A stretch of 20,700 nucleotides of DNA. Origin: Bacillota bacterium (GTDB taxonomy: Bacteria > Bacillota > Clostridia > Oscillospirales > Acutalibacteraceae). This document shows, piece by piece, positions 13,826 to 20,594 of the stretch. The notes below the pieces were generated by a model. That model did not search any database. It was not told where the DNA came from and saw only the letters and a program-made list of their open reading frames with translations. Position 1 is the stretch's first letter, and every line of letters begins with the position of its first letter. The DNA lies in NCBI GenBank assembly GCA_023401495.1, contig JAEXDU010000082.1:1-20700 (forward strand), given 5' to 3'. Position numbers and translations under genes: made by a program.

Positions 13826-14723
13826 CAGTGTCAAGTATTTACTGAAGGAGGGCGTCAAGAACGTCTGGGTCAACCGCATGATGGCCTTTGCCTCCATTGG
13901 CGTTCTGGTGGCGTGCCTGCTGATGACGGGAGCGGCCACGCTGTTTTCGATGAACCTGAACATGGCCATGCAGACGCTGCAAAACGATAACTCCGTTACC
14001 GTGTACATGGCGAACGATCTGCCCACACTCAAATCGGTGCAGGTGGGCGAGGAGATCAAAAAGCTCGACAATGTGGAAGACTGCGAGTTTGTTCCAAAGG
14101 GCGAGGCGCTGGAGGCGCTGATGAAATCCATGGGCGACGACGGCAGTGTGTTCAGCAGCCTTTTAGGCGACGACAATCCCCTGAACGACGTGTTCAAGGT
14201 GAAGATGAAAGACCTTTCTCAGTATCAGGAAACCGCAAAGAAGATCAGCTCGCTGGAGGGGGTCTATAAGGTCCGCGATTATTCCGATGTGGCTGCAAAG
14301 CTGACAAGCCTTGACCGCCTTGTGACAACGGCCGGCTTCTGGATCGTGCTGATTTTGAGCCTGGTTTCGGTATTCATTCTTTCCAACACCATTCGGATTA
14401 CAATGTTCTCGCGCCGATTGGAGATCAGCGTGATGAAATCCGTGGGTGCGACAAACAGCTTCGTTCGAGTGCCGTTTGTTGTGGAGGGAATTCTGATCGG
14501 CCTGTTTTCGGGTCTTTTGGCCAGCGGCCTGCTGGCGCTGATCTACGATAAAACCCTGAAAACCATTACGGGCATTGTCCCCTTTTTCCAGCCGCTGCCG
14601 CTCGGGAATGTGATGGGACAGATCGTATTGTTGTTTATTGCCGCAGGCGCCCTGTTCGGCGCGCTGGGCGGCGGTATTTCCATCGGTAAATATCTGAAGG
14701 GAGGAAATTCCATTGGCTGGTAA
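13815..14723 (+). CDS. ftsX: Cell division protein FtsX
   Basis: A 302-residue membrane partner of FtsE. One N-terminal helix (about 22-47) is followed by a large extracytoplasmic domain (about 48-170), then three helices (about 172-195, 222-250 and 265-292), the standard FtsX topology. The segment SNTIRITMFSRRLEISVMKS after helix 2 is the family's cytoplasmic coupling region for FtsE. The extracytoplasmic loop would bind the coiled coil of the hydrolase encoded next. The start ATG 13815 is 6 bases after GGAGG, inside ftsE, so translation is coupled. It overlaps the M23 gene by 11 bases as well. Confidence 0.95.
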   Translation: MRISSVKYLLKEGVKNVWVNRMMAFASIGVLVACLLMTGAATLFSMNLNMAMQTLQNDNSVTVYMANDLPTLKSVQVGEEIKKLDNVEDCEFVPKGEALEALMKSMGDDGSVFSSLLGDDNPLNDVFKVKMKDLSQYQETAKKISSLEGVYKVRDYSDVAAKLTSLDRLVTTAGFWIVLILSLVSVFILSNTIRITMFSRRLEISVMKSVGATNSFVRVPFVVEGILIGLFSGLLASGLLALIYDKTLKTITGIVPFFQPLPLGNVMGQIVLLFIAAGALFGALGGGISIGKYLKGGNSIGW

Positions 14724-15894
14724 AGGCAAGCGTTCGATTCTGGCACTTGCGCTGGCGGTGATTGTCGTTTTTTCATGTGTTCCGCCGGGGGTGCAGGCCA
14801 GCTCCACGATCAATCAGCTGCAGCAAAAGCAGAGCCAGCTGAAAAAACAGCAGGAGGCTACTGCGGCCAAGCTCAAACAGCTGAAGGCGGATAAAGCCAA
14901 GCAGCAGGAGTATAAGAGTACGCTGGATACTCAGGTGCAGACCGTGCAGAGCCAGATCGATACGCTGAACGATCAGGTGGCCGCGCTGGATGCGGACATC
15001 AAAGAGAAAGAATCGCAGATTGCGGAAAAGCAGAAAAGCATCGACGCCAACATTGAGCAGCTCAAGCAGCGCGTGCGCGCCATTTATCTGCTGGGGGAAT
15101 CCTCTCAGCTCGAAATGATCCTCGGTGCGCAGGATGTGATGGATTTTCTCGATAAAACCGAGCTGGTGCGCTCCATTTCGCAGCATGACCAGCAGGTGAT
15201 TCAGACGCTGAAAACCGATATGGCCTCGATCAAAACGCAGAAAGAGCAGATCGAGCAGAACCGGCAGAGCGTGGCGCAGGCCAAAAAGGAGCTGGACACC
15301 AAAAACTCGGAGCTTTCGGGTCTGCTGGCGGAAAGTTCTCGTGTTCTGACAGAGATTTCGGCCAACGTGGTCAGTACCAATTCGGAAAATAACCGCCTGG
15401 CTGCCGAACGCAAAAAGGTGGATGCCGAGGTCGACCAGTGGTATAAAGAGTATTACGCCAGTATCAAGGACAATAATAAGGACAATCAGGCCAGCGGCGG
15501 CTACGTCAGCAAGGGGCAGTTTGCCTGGCCGCTTCCGGGTTATACTAAGATCACTGCCTACTGGGGCGATAACCGCGGGCACAAGGGCATCGACATCGCT
15601 GGCTCTGGCGTTTACGGCAAGCCGATCGTTGCGGCGGATAACGGCAAGGTCATCCTTGCGGTTCAAAGCGGCTGGGGCGGCGGTTACGGCCTTTGCGCGT
15701 ACATCGACCACGGCGGCGGATATTCTACCCGCTACGGACATATGAGCAAAATCATTGTAAAGACCGGCGACGTGGTCAAAAAGGGACAGACCATCGGTTA
15801 TGTGGGCAGTACCGGCGATTCCACCGGGCCGCATCTGCATTTTGAGATTCGCGTGAACGGTGTTGCGCAGAACCCAATGAAATGGTTCAGCTAA
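14713..15894 (+). CDS. Coiled-coil M23 peptidase, FtsEX-dependent murein hydrolase
   Basis: A 393-residue secreted protein: signal peptide (1-29, cleavage near VQA-SS), a long Gln/Lys-rich coiled coil (about 30-255) and a C-terminal LytM/M23 domain (about 272-393). The zinc and catalytic residues are intact: H290 and D294 in HKGIDIA, the YGHMS histidine (343), and HLHFEIR (H374, H376). E. coli EnvC has the same layout but a degenerate, non-catalytic LytM domain that activates amidases, so this one should cut peptidoglycan peptides itself, like an FtsEX-dependent endopeptidase (compare CwlO and PcsB, which use NlpC/P60 or CHAP domains). The start is TTG 14713, 8 bases after GGGAGG; the gene overlaps ftsX by 11 bases. 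That coupling strongly supports a direct FtsX partnership. Confidence 0.93.
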   Translation: MAGKGKRSILALALAVIVVFSCVPPGVQASSTINQLQQKQSQLKKQQEATAAKLKQLKADKAKQQEYKSTLDTQVQTVQSQIDTLNDQVAALDADIKEKESQIAEKQKSIDANIEQLKQRVRAIYLLGESSQLEMILGAQDVMDFLDKTELVRSISQHDQQVIQTLKTDMASIKTQKEQIEQNRQSVAQAKKELDTKNSELSGLLAESSRVLTEISANVVSTNSENNRLAAERKKVDAEVDQWYKEYYASIKDNNKDNQASGGYVSKGQFAWPLPGYTKITAYWGDNRGHKGIDIAGSGVYGKPIVAADNGKVILAVQSGWGGGYGLCAYIDHGGGYSTRYGHMSKIIVKTGDVVKKGQTIGYVGSTGDSTGPHLHFEIRVNGVAQNPMKWFS

Positions 15895-15910
15895 ACGAAA
15901 ACAGGCGGTT

Positions 15911-15945
15911 GATTTCTTCCCCGGCCGAAAGCCGGGGAAGAAATC
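15911..15945. repeat. Palindromic element A
   Basis: GATTTCTTCCCCGGC / GCCGGGGAAGAAATC form perfect 15-bp arms around CGAAA. GCTGTTT follows, a weak U-tract, so it may terminate partially after the M23 gene. It resembles elements B and C: a pyrimidine-rich arm reading TTCTTC-C, a GC core and a following ATCG. Confidence 0.7.
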
Positions 15946-15952
15946 GCTGTTT

Positions 15953-15986
15953 CTCCGCCAAAGGCGGGGGACGGAATCGCCGTTTT
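15953..15986. repeat. Palindromic element B
   Basis: CTCCGCC-AAA-GGCGGGG (15953-15969, one T/C-G imperfection) is followed by ACGGAATCGCCGTTTT. The trailing ATCGCCGTTTT parallels ATCGCTGTTT after element A and ATCGAGCCCTTTTT after element C, suggesting a shared ancestral repeat. Confidence 0.5.
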
Positions 15987-16041
15987 AGGTGAGATCACGT
16001 TGAAAGCGATTGGACGATAACAAAAAGATAGAGGGAAGCAT

Positions 16042-17364
16042 ATGAGCAAAAAAGTGTCGCTCGGCGCGGCAGCAGCGATGTCTTTGGTGGCAGCCGCCAT
16101 TACGGTTTCTCTGACGTATACCTTTGCGATGGGGCGCTTTAATGAAAAAGTGGCCGATGTGAACGAACGCCAGGCCATGTATACAAAGCTGAGTGAAATC
16201 GACCAGAAGGTACGGCAGGATTATATCGGAAAAATTGGGGAAACTGAGCTGAACGACGGCATCGCCGCCGGCTATATGGCCGGGCTGGGCGATTCCGGTG
16301 CGAAATATCTTTCCGCGGAAAAATATAAGAACTATCTCAGCTCCACCTCCAAAAAGGCGGTGGGTGTCGGTATCCGCACCATTCAGGACGCCGACGGAAA
16401 CATGGAAGTCATTGAAGTGCTGCCCAACTCACCGGCCAGCAAGGCCGGCCTGCAAAAGGGCGACGTGATTCTCTCGCTCGACGGCAAAGAGGTGATCCGC
16501 CTGAGCTACGGCGAGGCTGTGAACAAGCTCGACGGCACTGTGGGCACCACGGTGAAGCTTGGGTTGCTGCGCAAGACGACGGCGGACGGCAAAACCACGA
16601 CCAACAAGATGGATGTGACCGTCACCCGCGCCGAATACCAGCGCGTAACGGTCTCTTCGTCCGTCATCAACGGCAACGTCGGCTATATTGCGATCTCGGA
16701 ATTCCAGAGCTCCACAAAGGATCAGTTTGTTTCGGCGATCAATACTCTCACCGAGAAAAAGGTGGCGGGCCTTGTGATCGACCTGCGCAACAACTCCGGC
16801 GGCAGCGAAGAGGTGATGGCCTCGGTACTCGACGAGTTCCTGCCGGCAGTGAGCCTGGTGAGCTACGCGGACAGAAACGGCAAGATCACGGTGGAGTACA
16901 GCTCGAAATCCGGCGAGATCAATCTGCCGATCAGCGTGGTAGTAGGCTCCAGCACGTATGGCGCGGCGGAAATTTTTGCTGCGGATATCAAGGACTATAA
17001 AAAGGGAAAACTGATTGGTGAAAAAACCGCGGGCCACGGCACCAAGGAGGACATTATTCCCTTGTCGGACGGTTCGGCGATTCAGCTTTCCGTTGGCAAT
17101 TACACCCGCATTGACGGAAAGACCTTCAACGGTGTCGGCGTGGATGTCGACATGGCGATTGAGATGACCCAGGAGCAGAAGGATCTGCTGCTGCGCCGCT
17201 CGCTCACCACGCTGGAGGACCCGCAGATTCAGGCGGCTGTCACCGCTTTGGTGACGCAGGGTGCAGACGTGCAGCAGATTCCGGGCACCGACAGCGGCAA
17301 CCTGGAAGAAGGTGCTTCCAGCACAGCGTCCGGCTCACCGTCTTCCGCGGCGGCCTCCAAATAG
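16042..17364 (+). CDS. S41-family PDZ protein, probably catalytically inactive (CtpA-like)
   Basis: A 440-residue membrane-anchored protein: an N-terminal transmembrane helix (about 7-29), an S41 N-terminal helical part (40-100), a PDZ domain (about 105-185, EVLPNSPASKAGLQKGDVIL), the S41 core (about 205-370), and a Ser/Ala-rich tail (415-440). It has the overall length and order of carboxyl-terminal processing proteases. However, aligned with the Ser-Lys-Gln active site of CtpB/Prc, the motif SASAxE reads TYGAAE, placing Gly307 at the nucleophile. GEKTAGHGTKE places His332 at the lysine (exactly 25 residues on) and Glu336 at the glutamine. It is therefore likely a pseudo-protease that still binds peptides. 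The start ATG 16042 follows GAGGGA. It lies downstream of ftsEX-M23, separated by palindromes A and B. Confidence 0.9.
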   Translation: MSKKVSLGAAAAMSLVAAAITVSLTYTFAMGRFNEKVADVNERQAMYTKLSEIDQKVRQDYIGKIGETELNDGIAAGYMAGLGDSGAKYLSAEKYKNYLSSTSKKAVGVGIRTIQDADGNMEVIEVLPNSPASKAGLQKGDVILSLDGKEVIRLSYGEAVNKLDGTVGTTVKLGLLRKTTADGKTTTNKMDVTVTRAEYQRVTVSSSVINGNVGYIAISEFQSSTKDQFVSAINTLTEKKVAGLVIDLRNNSGGSEEVMASVLDEFLPAVSLVSYADRNGKITVEYSSKSGEINLPISVVVGSSTYGAAEIFAADIKDYKKGKLIGEKTAGHGTKEDIIPLSDGSAIQLSVGNYTRIDGKTFNGVGVDVDMAIEMTQEQKDLLLRRSLTTLEDPQIQAAVTALVTQGADVQQIPGTDSGNLEEGASSTASGSPSSAAASK

Positions 17365-17367
17365 GCG

Positions 17368-17396
17368 TTGACAGACGCATACTTGTTCACTATAAT
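17368..17396 (+). promoter_or_regulatory. Perfect consensus sigma-A promoter for greA
   Basis: TTGACA (17368-17373), 17 bases, TATAAT (17391-17396): both hexamers and the spacing are consensus. It begins 3 bases after the S41 gene stop codon, and the expected transcript has a leader of about 120 bases before greA. Confidence 0.9.
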
Positions 17397-17432
17397 AGAT
17401 GTATTGCGAAGTATAGTCAGACAAGGCATGAC

Positions 17433-17476
17433 GATTCTTCTCCCGCCTTTGACGGGGGAAGAATCGAGCCCTTTTT
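17433..17476 (+). terminator. Terminator-like hairpin (element C) in the greA leader
   Basis: GATTCTTCTCCCG (17433-17445) / CGGGGGAAGAATC (17453-17465) form a 13-bp stem with one T-G pair and a 7-base loop, then GAGCCCTTTTT. It can end read-through from the S41 gene, but it also lies about 30 bases downstream of the greA transcription start, so it may attenuate greA. It shares sequence style with elements A and B. Confidence 0.72.
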
Positions 17477-17524
17477 CCTATTGTATGGCTATAGATTCAC
17501 TCTGAAAAAGGTGGTAAACAGCTG

Positions 17525-18007
17525 ATGGCAAAGCAGGTCATTTTAACCCAGGAGGGACTTGAAGCCCTCGAGCAGGAGTTGGAATATTTAAAATCGGTAA
17601 AACGAAAAGAAGTTGCCGAAAAAATCAAGGTAGCTTTGTCTTTCGGAGATTTGTCCGAAAACAGCGAATATGATGAAGCGAAAAACGATCAGGCGATCAT
17701 GGAAGCGCGCATTGCCGACATTGAGGTAATGCTCAAAAACGTGGTCGTGATCGATGAAGATGAGCTGAGTAACGAAAATATCCACATTGGCTCCAAGGTG
17801 GAGGTTCGTGTCACTCCCGAGGGAAGAGACTCATCGATCAAGGAATATAAAATTGTCGGTTCCAACGAAGCGAATCCCTTGCAGGGTAAAATTTCGGATG
17901 AATCCGCGGTCGGCAAGGCTCTTCTGGGCCACGGCGTGGGCGACAAGGTTGAGGTGGAGGTTCCGGCCGGAATCATCCATTACGAGATTCTTGCGATTTC
18001 GAAATAA
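17525..18007 (+). CDS. greA: Transcription elongation factor GreA
   Basis: A 160-residue cytoplasmic factor that enters the RNA polymerase secondary channel and stimulates cleavage of the 3' end of backtracked RNA. The N-terminal coiled coil carries the tip motif FGDLSENSEYDEAK with the two metal-chelating acidic residues (D42 and E45, E. coli D41/E44). The C-terminal FKBP-like domain (about 82-158) contains ISDESAVGKALLGHGVGDKV. Length and spacing are standard. The start ATG 17525 follows AAAGGTGG. It has its own consensus promoter and terminator, with a terminator-like hairpin in its leader. Confidence 0.97.
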   Translation: MAKQVILTQEGLEALEQELEYLKSVKRKEVAEKIKVALSFGDLSENSEYDEAKNDQAIMEARIADIEVMLKNVVVIDEDELSNENIHIGSKVEVRVTPEGRDSSIKEYKIVGSNEANPLQGKISDESAVGKALLGHGVGDKVEVEVPAGIIHYEILAISK

Positions 18008-18033
18008 CGGATTCCAAAAAGAACGAAACGGCG

Positions 18034-18071
18034 CGGGGCGGGAGTGAAAATTTTCACCCTGCCCCGTTTTT
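18034..18071 (+). terminator. Terminator after greA
   Basis: CGGGGC-GGGAGTGAAAA pairs with TTTTCACCCTGCCCCG with one bulge and one mismatch, followed by TTTTT. It starts 27 bases past the greA stop. Confidence 0.88.
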
Positions 18072-18094
18072 GCACAAGAATACGAATCTGCGAT

Positions 18095-18130
18095 CACAAA
18101 GTGAAACACCGTTGTGTTTGCGGCTTTGTG
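18095..18130 (+). promoter_or_regulatory. Two-tier dyad in the lysS upstream region
   Basis: CACAAAG-tg-AAACAC-cgtt-GTGTTT-gcgg-CTTTGTG: two nested perfect stems (7 and 6 bp) with a small internal loop. No U-tract follows. A weak promoter (TTGCGG 18118-18123, TATATC 18142-18147, 18-base spacing) overlaps its right side. It may be an operator, a leader RNA structure or both. A further small hairpin, CCGCC-GTGC-GGCGG (18154-18167), lies just before lysS. No T-box signature is seen. Confidence 0.4.
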
Positions 18131-18200
18131 GAATAGAGATTTATATCAGAAGACCGCCGTGCGGCGGAGGAATACAGAAAACAGGGAGAGTAGAATAGTG

Positions 18201-19703
18201 ATGAGCGATAAGACAAAGGAGCCTGTGGAGCAGGAGCAGCAGGATATCAGCGAGCTGCTTCAGATTCGCCGGGACAAGCTGACTGCTTTGCAGCAGGCGG
18301 GCAAGGACCCGTTTGAAATTACGGTCTGCGACCGCAACGCGTTCGCGCAGGATATTCGCGACCGCTTTGAAGAGATTGAGGGCCAGGCTGTTGTGATTGC
18401 CGGCCGCATCATGAGCTGGCGCGACATGGGCAAGGCCAGCTTTATGGATATTCAGGACCGCACGGGCAGAATCCAGGTCTACCTGAAAATAGATGACATT
18501 GGCGAAGAGGCTTACCATGGCCTGCAGAACTGGGACATCGGCGACCTTGCGAGCGTTTCCGGTTTTGTGTTCCGCACCCGCCGGGGCGAAATTTCCGTGC
18601 ATGCGAAGAGCATCACGCTGCTGGGGAAATCCCTGCTGCCGCTGCCGGATAAATTCCACGGCCTCAAAGATACCGACCTGCGGTACCGCCAGCGCTATGT
18701 GGATTTGATCGTGAATCCCGAGGTGAAGAGCACTTTTGAGAAGCGCAGCCGCGTTATCGCAACCATTCGCCGCATTCTGGACGAACGCGGCTATGTGGAG
18801 GTGGAGACCCCCGTTTTGAACCTGATCCCCGGCGGCGCGGCGGCCCGCCCGTTCATCACTCACCACAACACGCTCGACCTCGATTTGTACCTGCGCATTG
18901 CGCCGGAGTTGTATTTGAAGCGCCTGATCGTCGGCGGGATGGAAAAGGTATACGAGATTGGCCGTCTGTTCCGCAACGAGGGAATGGATGTAAAGCATAA
19001 CCCTGAATTTACAACCATCGAGCTGTATGAGGCGTACACCGATTACCACGGCATGATGGATTTGACCGAGCGCCTTATCAACGCCTGCGCCAAAGAGGTG
19101 TGCGGCACAGAGGAGATCACCTACCAGGGGGAAGAGGTCAGCCTGAAGCTGCCGTTTTGCCGCATGACGATGAACGACGCGATCAAGCAGTACACCGGTG
19201 TGGATTTCCTGTCGTTCAAGGGCGATACGGCCCGCGCGCTGGAAGAGGCGAAGAAGTTCCACTTTGAAACAAGGGCCACCGACTCCTGGGGCGATATTAT
19301 GAATCTGTTCTTTGAGGAGAAGGTGGAGGGAGAGCTGGTGCAGCCGACCTTCATTTACGACTACCCGGTAGAGGTCTCTCCGCTGACGAAGCGCAAGAAG
19401 GATGTGCCGGAGCTGGTGGAACGCTTTGAGCTGTTCGCCACCCGCCGCGAATTCGCAAACGCGTATTCCGAGCTGAACGACCCGGTTGATCAGCGCGAAC
19501 GTTTCATGCGCCAGATGCAGCTCAGAGAGGCCGGCGACGAAGAGGCAAATATGATCGATGAGGATTTCCTCACCGCTCTGGAATACGGTATGCCCCCCAC
19601 GGGCGGCATGGGCATGGGCATCGACCGCTTGGTGATGCTTTTGACCGACAGCGCGTCGATCCGCGACGTGCTTTTGTTCCCCACAATGAAGCCTAGGGAG
19701 TGA
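18201..19703 (+). CDS. lysS: Lysyl-tRNA synthetase, class II
   Basis: A 500-residue enzyme that charges tRNA-Lys, the normal size for bacterial class II LysRS. The N-terminal OB fold (about 65-170) contains VVIAGRIMSWRDMGKASFMD. The catalytic domain has motif 1 around FEKRSRVIATIRRILDERGY, motif 2 FRNEGMDVKHNPEFT (about 257-271) and motif 3 GGMGMGIDRLVML (about 467-479). The start is ATG 18201; the frame is open to 18114, but that part crosses the leader dyad. The ribosome site GGGAGAG is about 12 bases away. It is followed after 7 bases by an unknown membrane protein gene whose ribosome site overlaps the lysS stop. Confidence 0.97.
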   Translation: MSDKTKEPVEQEQQDISELLQIRRDKLTALQQAGKDPFEITVCDRNAFAQDIRDRFEEIEGQAVVIAGRIMSWRDMGKASFMDIQDRTGRIQVYLKIDDIGEEAYHGLQNWDIGDLASVSGFVFRTRRGEISVHAKSITLLGKSLLPLPDKFHGLKDTDLRYRQRYVDLIVNPEVKSTFEKRSRVIATIRRILDERGYVEVETPVLNLIPGGAAARPFITHHNTLDLDLYLRIAPELYLKRLIVGGMEKVYEIGRLFRNEGMDVKHNPEFTTIELYEAYTDYHGMMDLTERLINACAKEVCGTEEITYQGEEVSLKLPFCRMTMNDAIKQYTGVDFLSFKGDTARALEEAKKFHFETRATDSWGDIMNLFFEEKVEGELVQPTFIYDYPVEVSPLTKRKKDVPELVERFELFATRREFANAYSELNDPVDQRERFMRQMQLREAGDEEANMIDEDFLTALEYGMPPTGGMGMGIDRLVMLLTDSASIRDVLLFPTMKPRE

Positions 19704-19710
19704 GATTCAC

Positions 19711-20472
19711 TTGGCAAGGGACCGGTATCTGTGGAACGCGGGGGAAGAGACCATCCATCAGGACGGTGAGAAGGCACATCCCCAGACCCCCAAGGGAAAA
19801 TGGGAGAATTTTTGGTACTACCATAAATTTCACCTGCTGATCGGGCTCGTCGTCGTCGCCCTGATTTACAGCTTTGTGTATGAGCTGACGACAAAGGAAG
19901 AGCCGGATTACCAGATCGGTGTTCTGACGGAAACCAAGTTTTCGGACGAGGCCGCCGCCGTGCTGGAGCAAAAGATTGCCCGGTACGGGGAAGATCTGAA
20001 CGGGGATGGACGCGTGATCGTGCGCGTGAATCCTTATTTCATCGTCTTGGAAGAGGGGAAGGAAGTCAGCGATCCCTCTTTGCAGATGGCGAGTGTGGCC
20101 AAGTTCCTGTCGGATTTGGAAACAGGCGACAGCATGATCTTTCTGACAGATGACACGAGCTTTCAGGGGCACCAGAAATCCCGGGAGATGTTCTCGAATC
20201 TGGACGGCACTGTGCCCGAAGCCGGAGCGGGGCAGAGGGAGGCCGCCATGCGGCTTCCCTGGAAGGACGCAAAGCCGCTGTCCTCTCTTGTCACCGAAGC
20301 GGATTTGAGTATGCTGGACGTTGACAGCCGCCAAAAGGTGATGCAGCAGCTCGACGGGCTGGGCGTTTCCCTGCGGGTTTTCAGCGGAACTCCTCTGGAG
20401 CAGAACCCGGAAAAGGAATCCTATTACACTGCCAGCCGTACTTTGTTCGACCGGCTGGTGTATGGAAAATAA
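19711..20472 (+). CDS. Single-pass membrane protein of unknown function
   Basis: A 253-residue protein I do not recognise. An N-terminal cytoplasmic stretch rich in charge (1-37) is followed by one transmembrane helix (about 41-60, LLIGLVVVALIYSFVYEL) and an extracytoplasmic domain of about 190 residues with mixed alpha/beta character and no cysteine. No catalytic motif is visible. A DLNGDGRV stretch (about residues 94-101) resembles an EF-hand-like calcium loop but is isolated. The start is TTG 19711, with GGGAGTGAG overlapping the lysS stop codon 7 bases upstream, indicating translation coupled to lysS. It ends 122 bases before ilvD. Confidence 0.8.
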   Translation: MARDRYLWNAGEETIHQDGEKAHPQTPKGKWENFWYYHKFHLLIGLVVVALIYSFVYELTTKEEPDYQIGVLTETKFSDEAAAVLEQKIARYGEDLNGDGRVIVRVNPYFIVLEEGKEVSDPSLQMASVAKFLSDLETGDSMIFLTDDTSFQGHQKSREMFSNLDGTVPEAGAGQREAAMRLPWKDAKPLSSLVTEADLSMLDVDSRQKVMQQLDGLGVSLRVFSGTPLEQNPEKESYYTASRTLFDRLVYGK

Positions 20473-20478
20473 ATTTAG

Positions 20479-20498
20479 AGTTCTTTCAGTGAAGAACT
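20479..20498 (+). terminator. Weak hairpin after the membrane protein gene
   Basis: AGTTCTT-TCAGTG-AAGAACT is a perfect 7-bp stem starting 7 bases after the stop codon, followed by GTCCTGTTTCTC, a poor U-tract. It may be a weak terminator or 3'-end stabiliser. Confidence 0.4.
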
Positions 20499-20501
20499 GT
20501 C

Positions 20502-20533
20502 CTGTTTCTCTGCCGGAGGCGGAAAGACGGAAC
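20502..20533 (+). repeat. Sequence resembling palindromic element B
   Basis: CTGTTTCTCTGCCGGAGGCG then GAAAGACGGAA aligns with CTGTTTCTCCGCCAAAGGCG then GGGGACGGAA at 15947-15977, with one gap and about seven differences. The palindrome here is degraded to TCTGCC-GGA-GGCGGA. It may be a diverged fourth copy, or coincidence. Confidence 0.35.
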
Positions 20534-20594
20534 AACTGTCATTTGCTGATGGATGGAAGATTCATAATCAGGCACTTTTAGGAGGGAAAACACG

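Noticed and set aside
14773..15840. Long open frame (355 codons) on the minus strand inside the M23 gene
   Set aside because: Antisense shadow of the CAG/CTG-rich coiled coil; the Leu/His-rich product resembles no protein.
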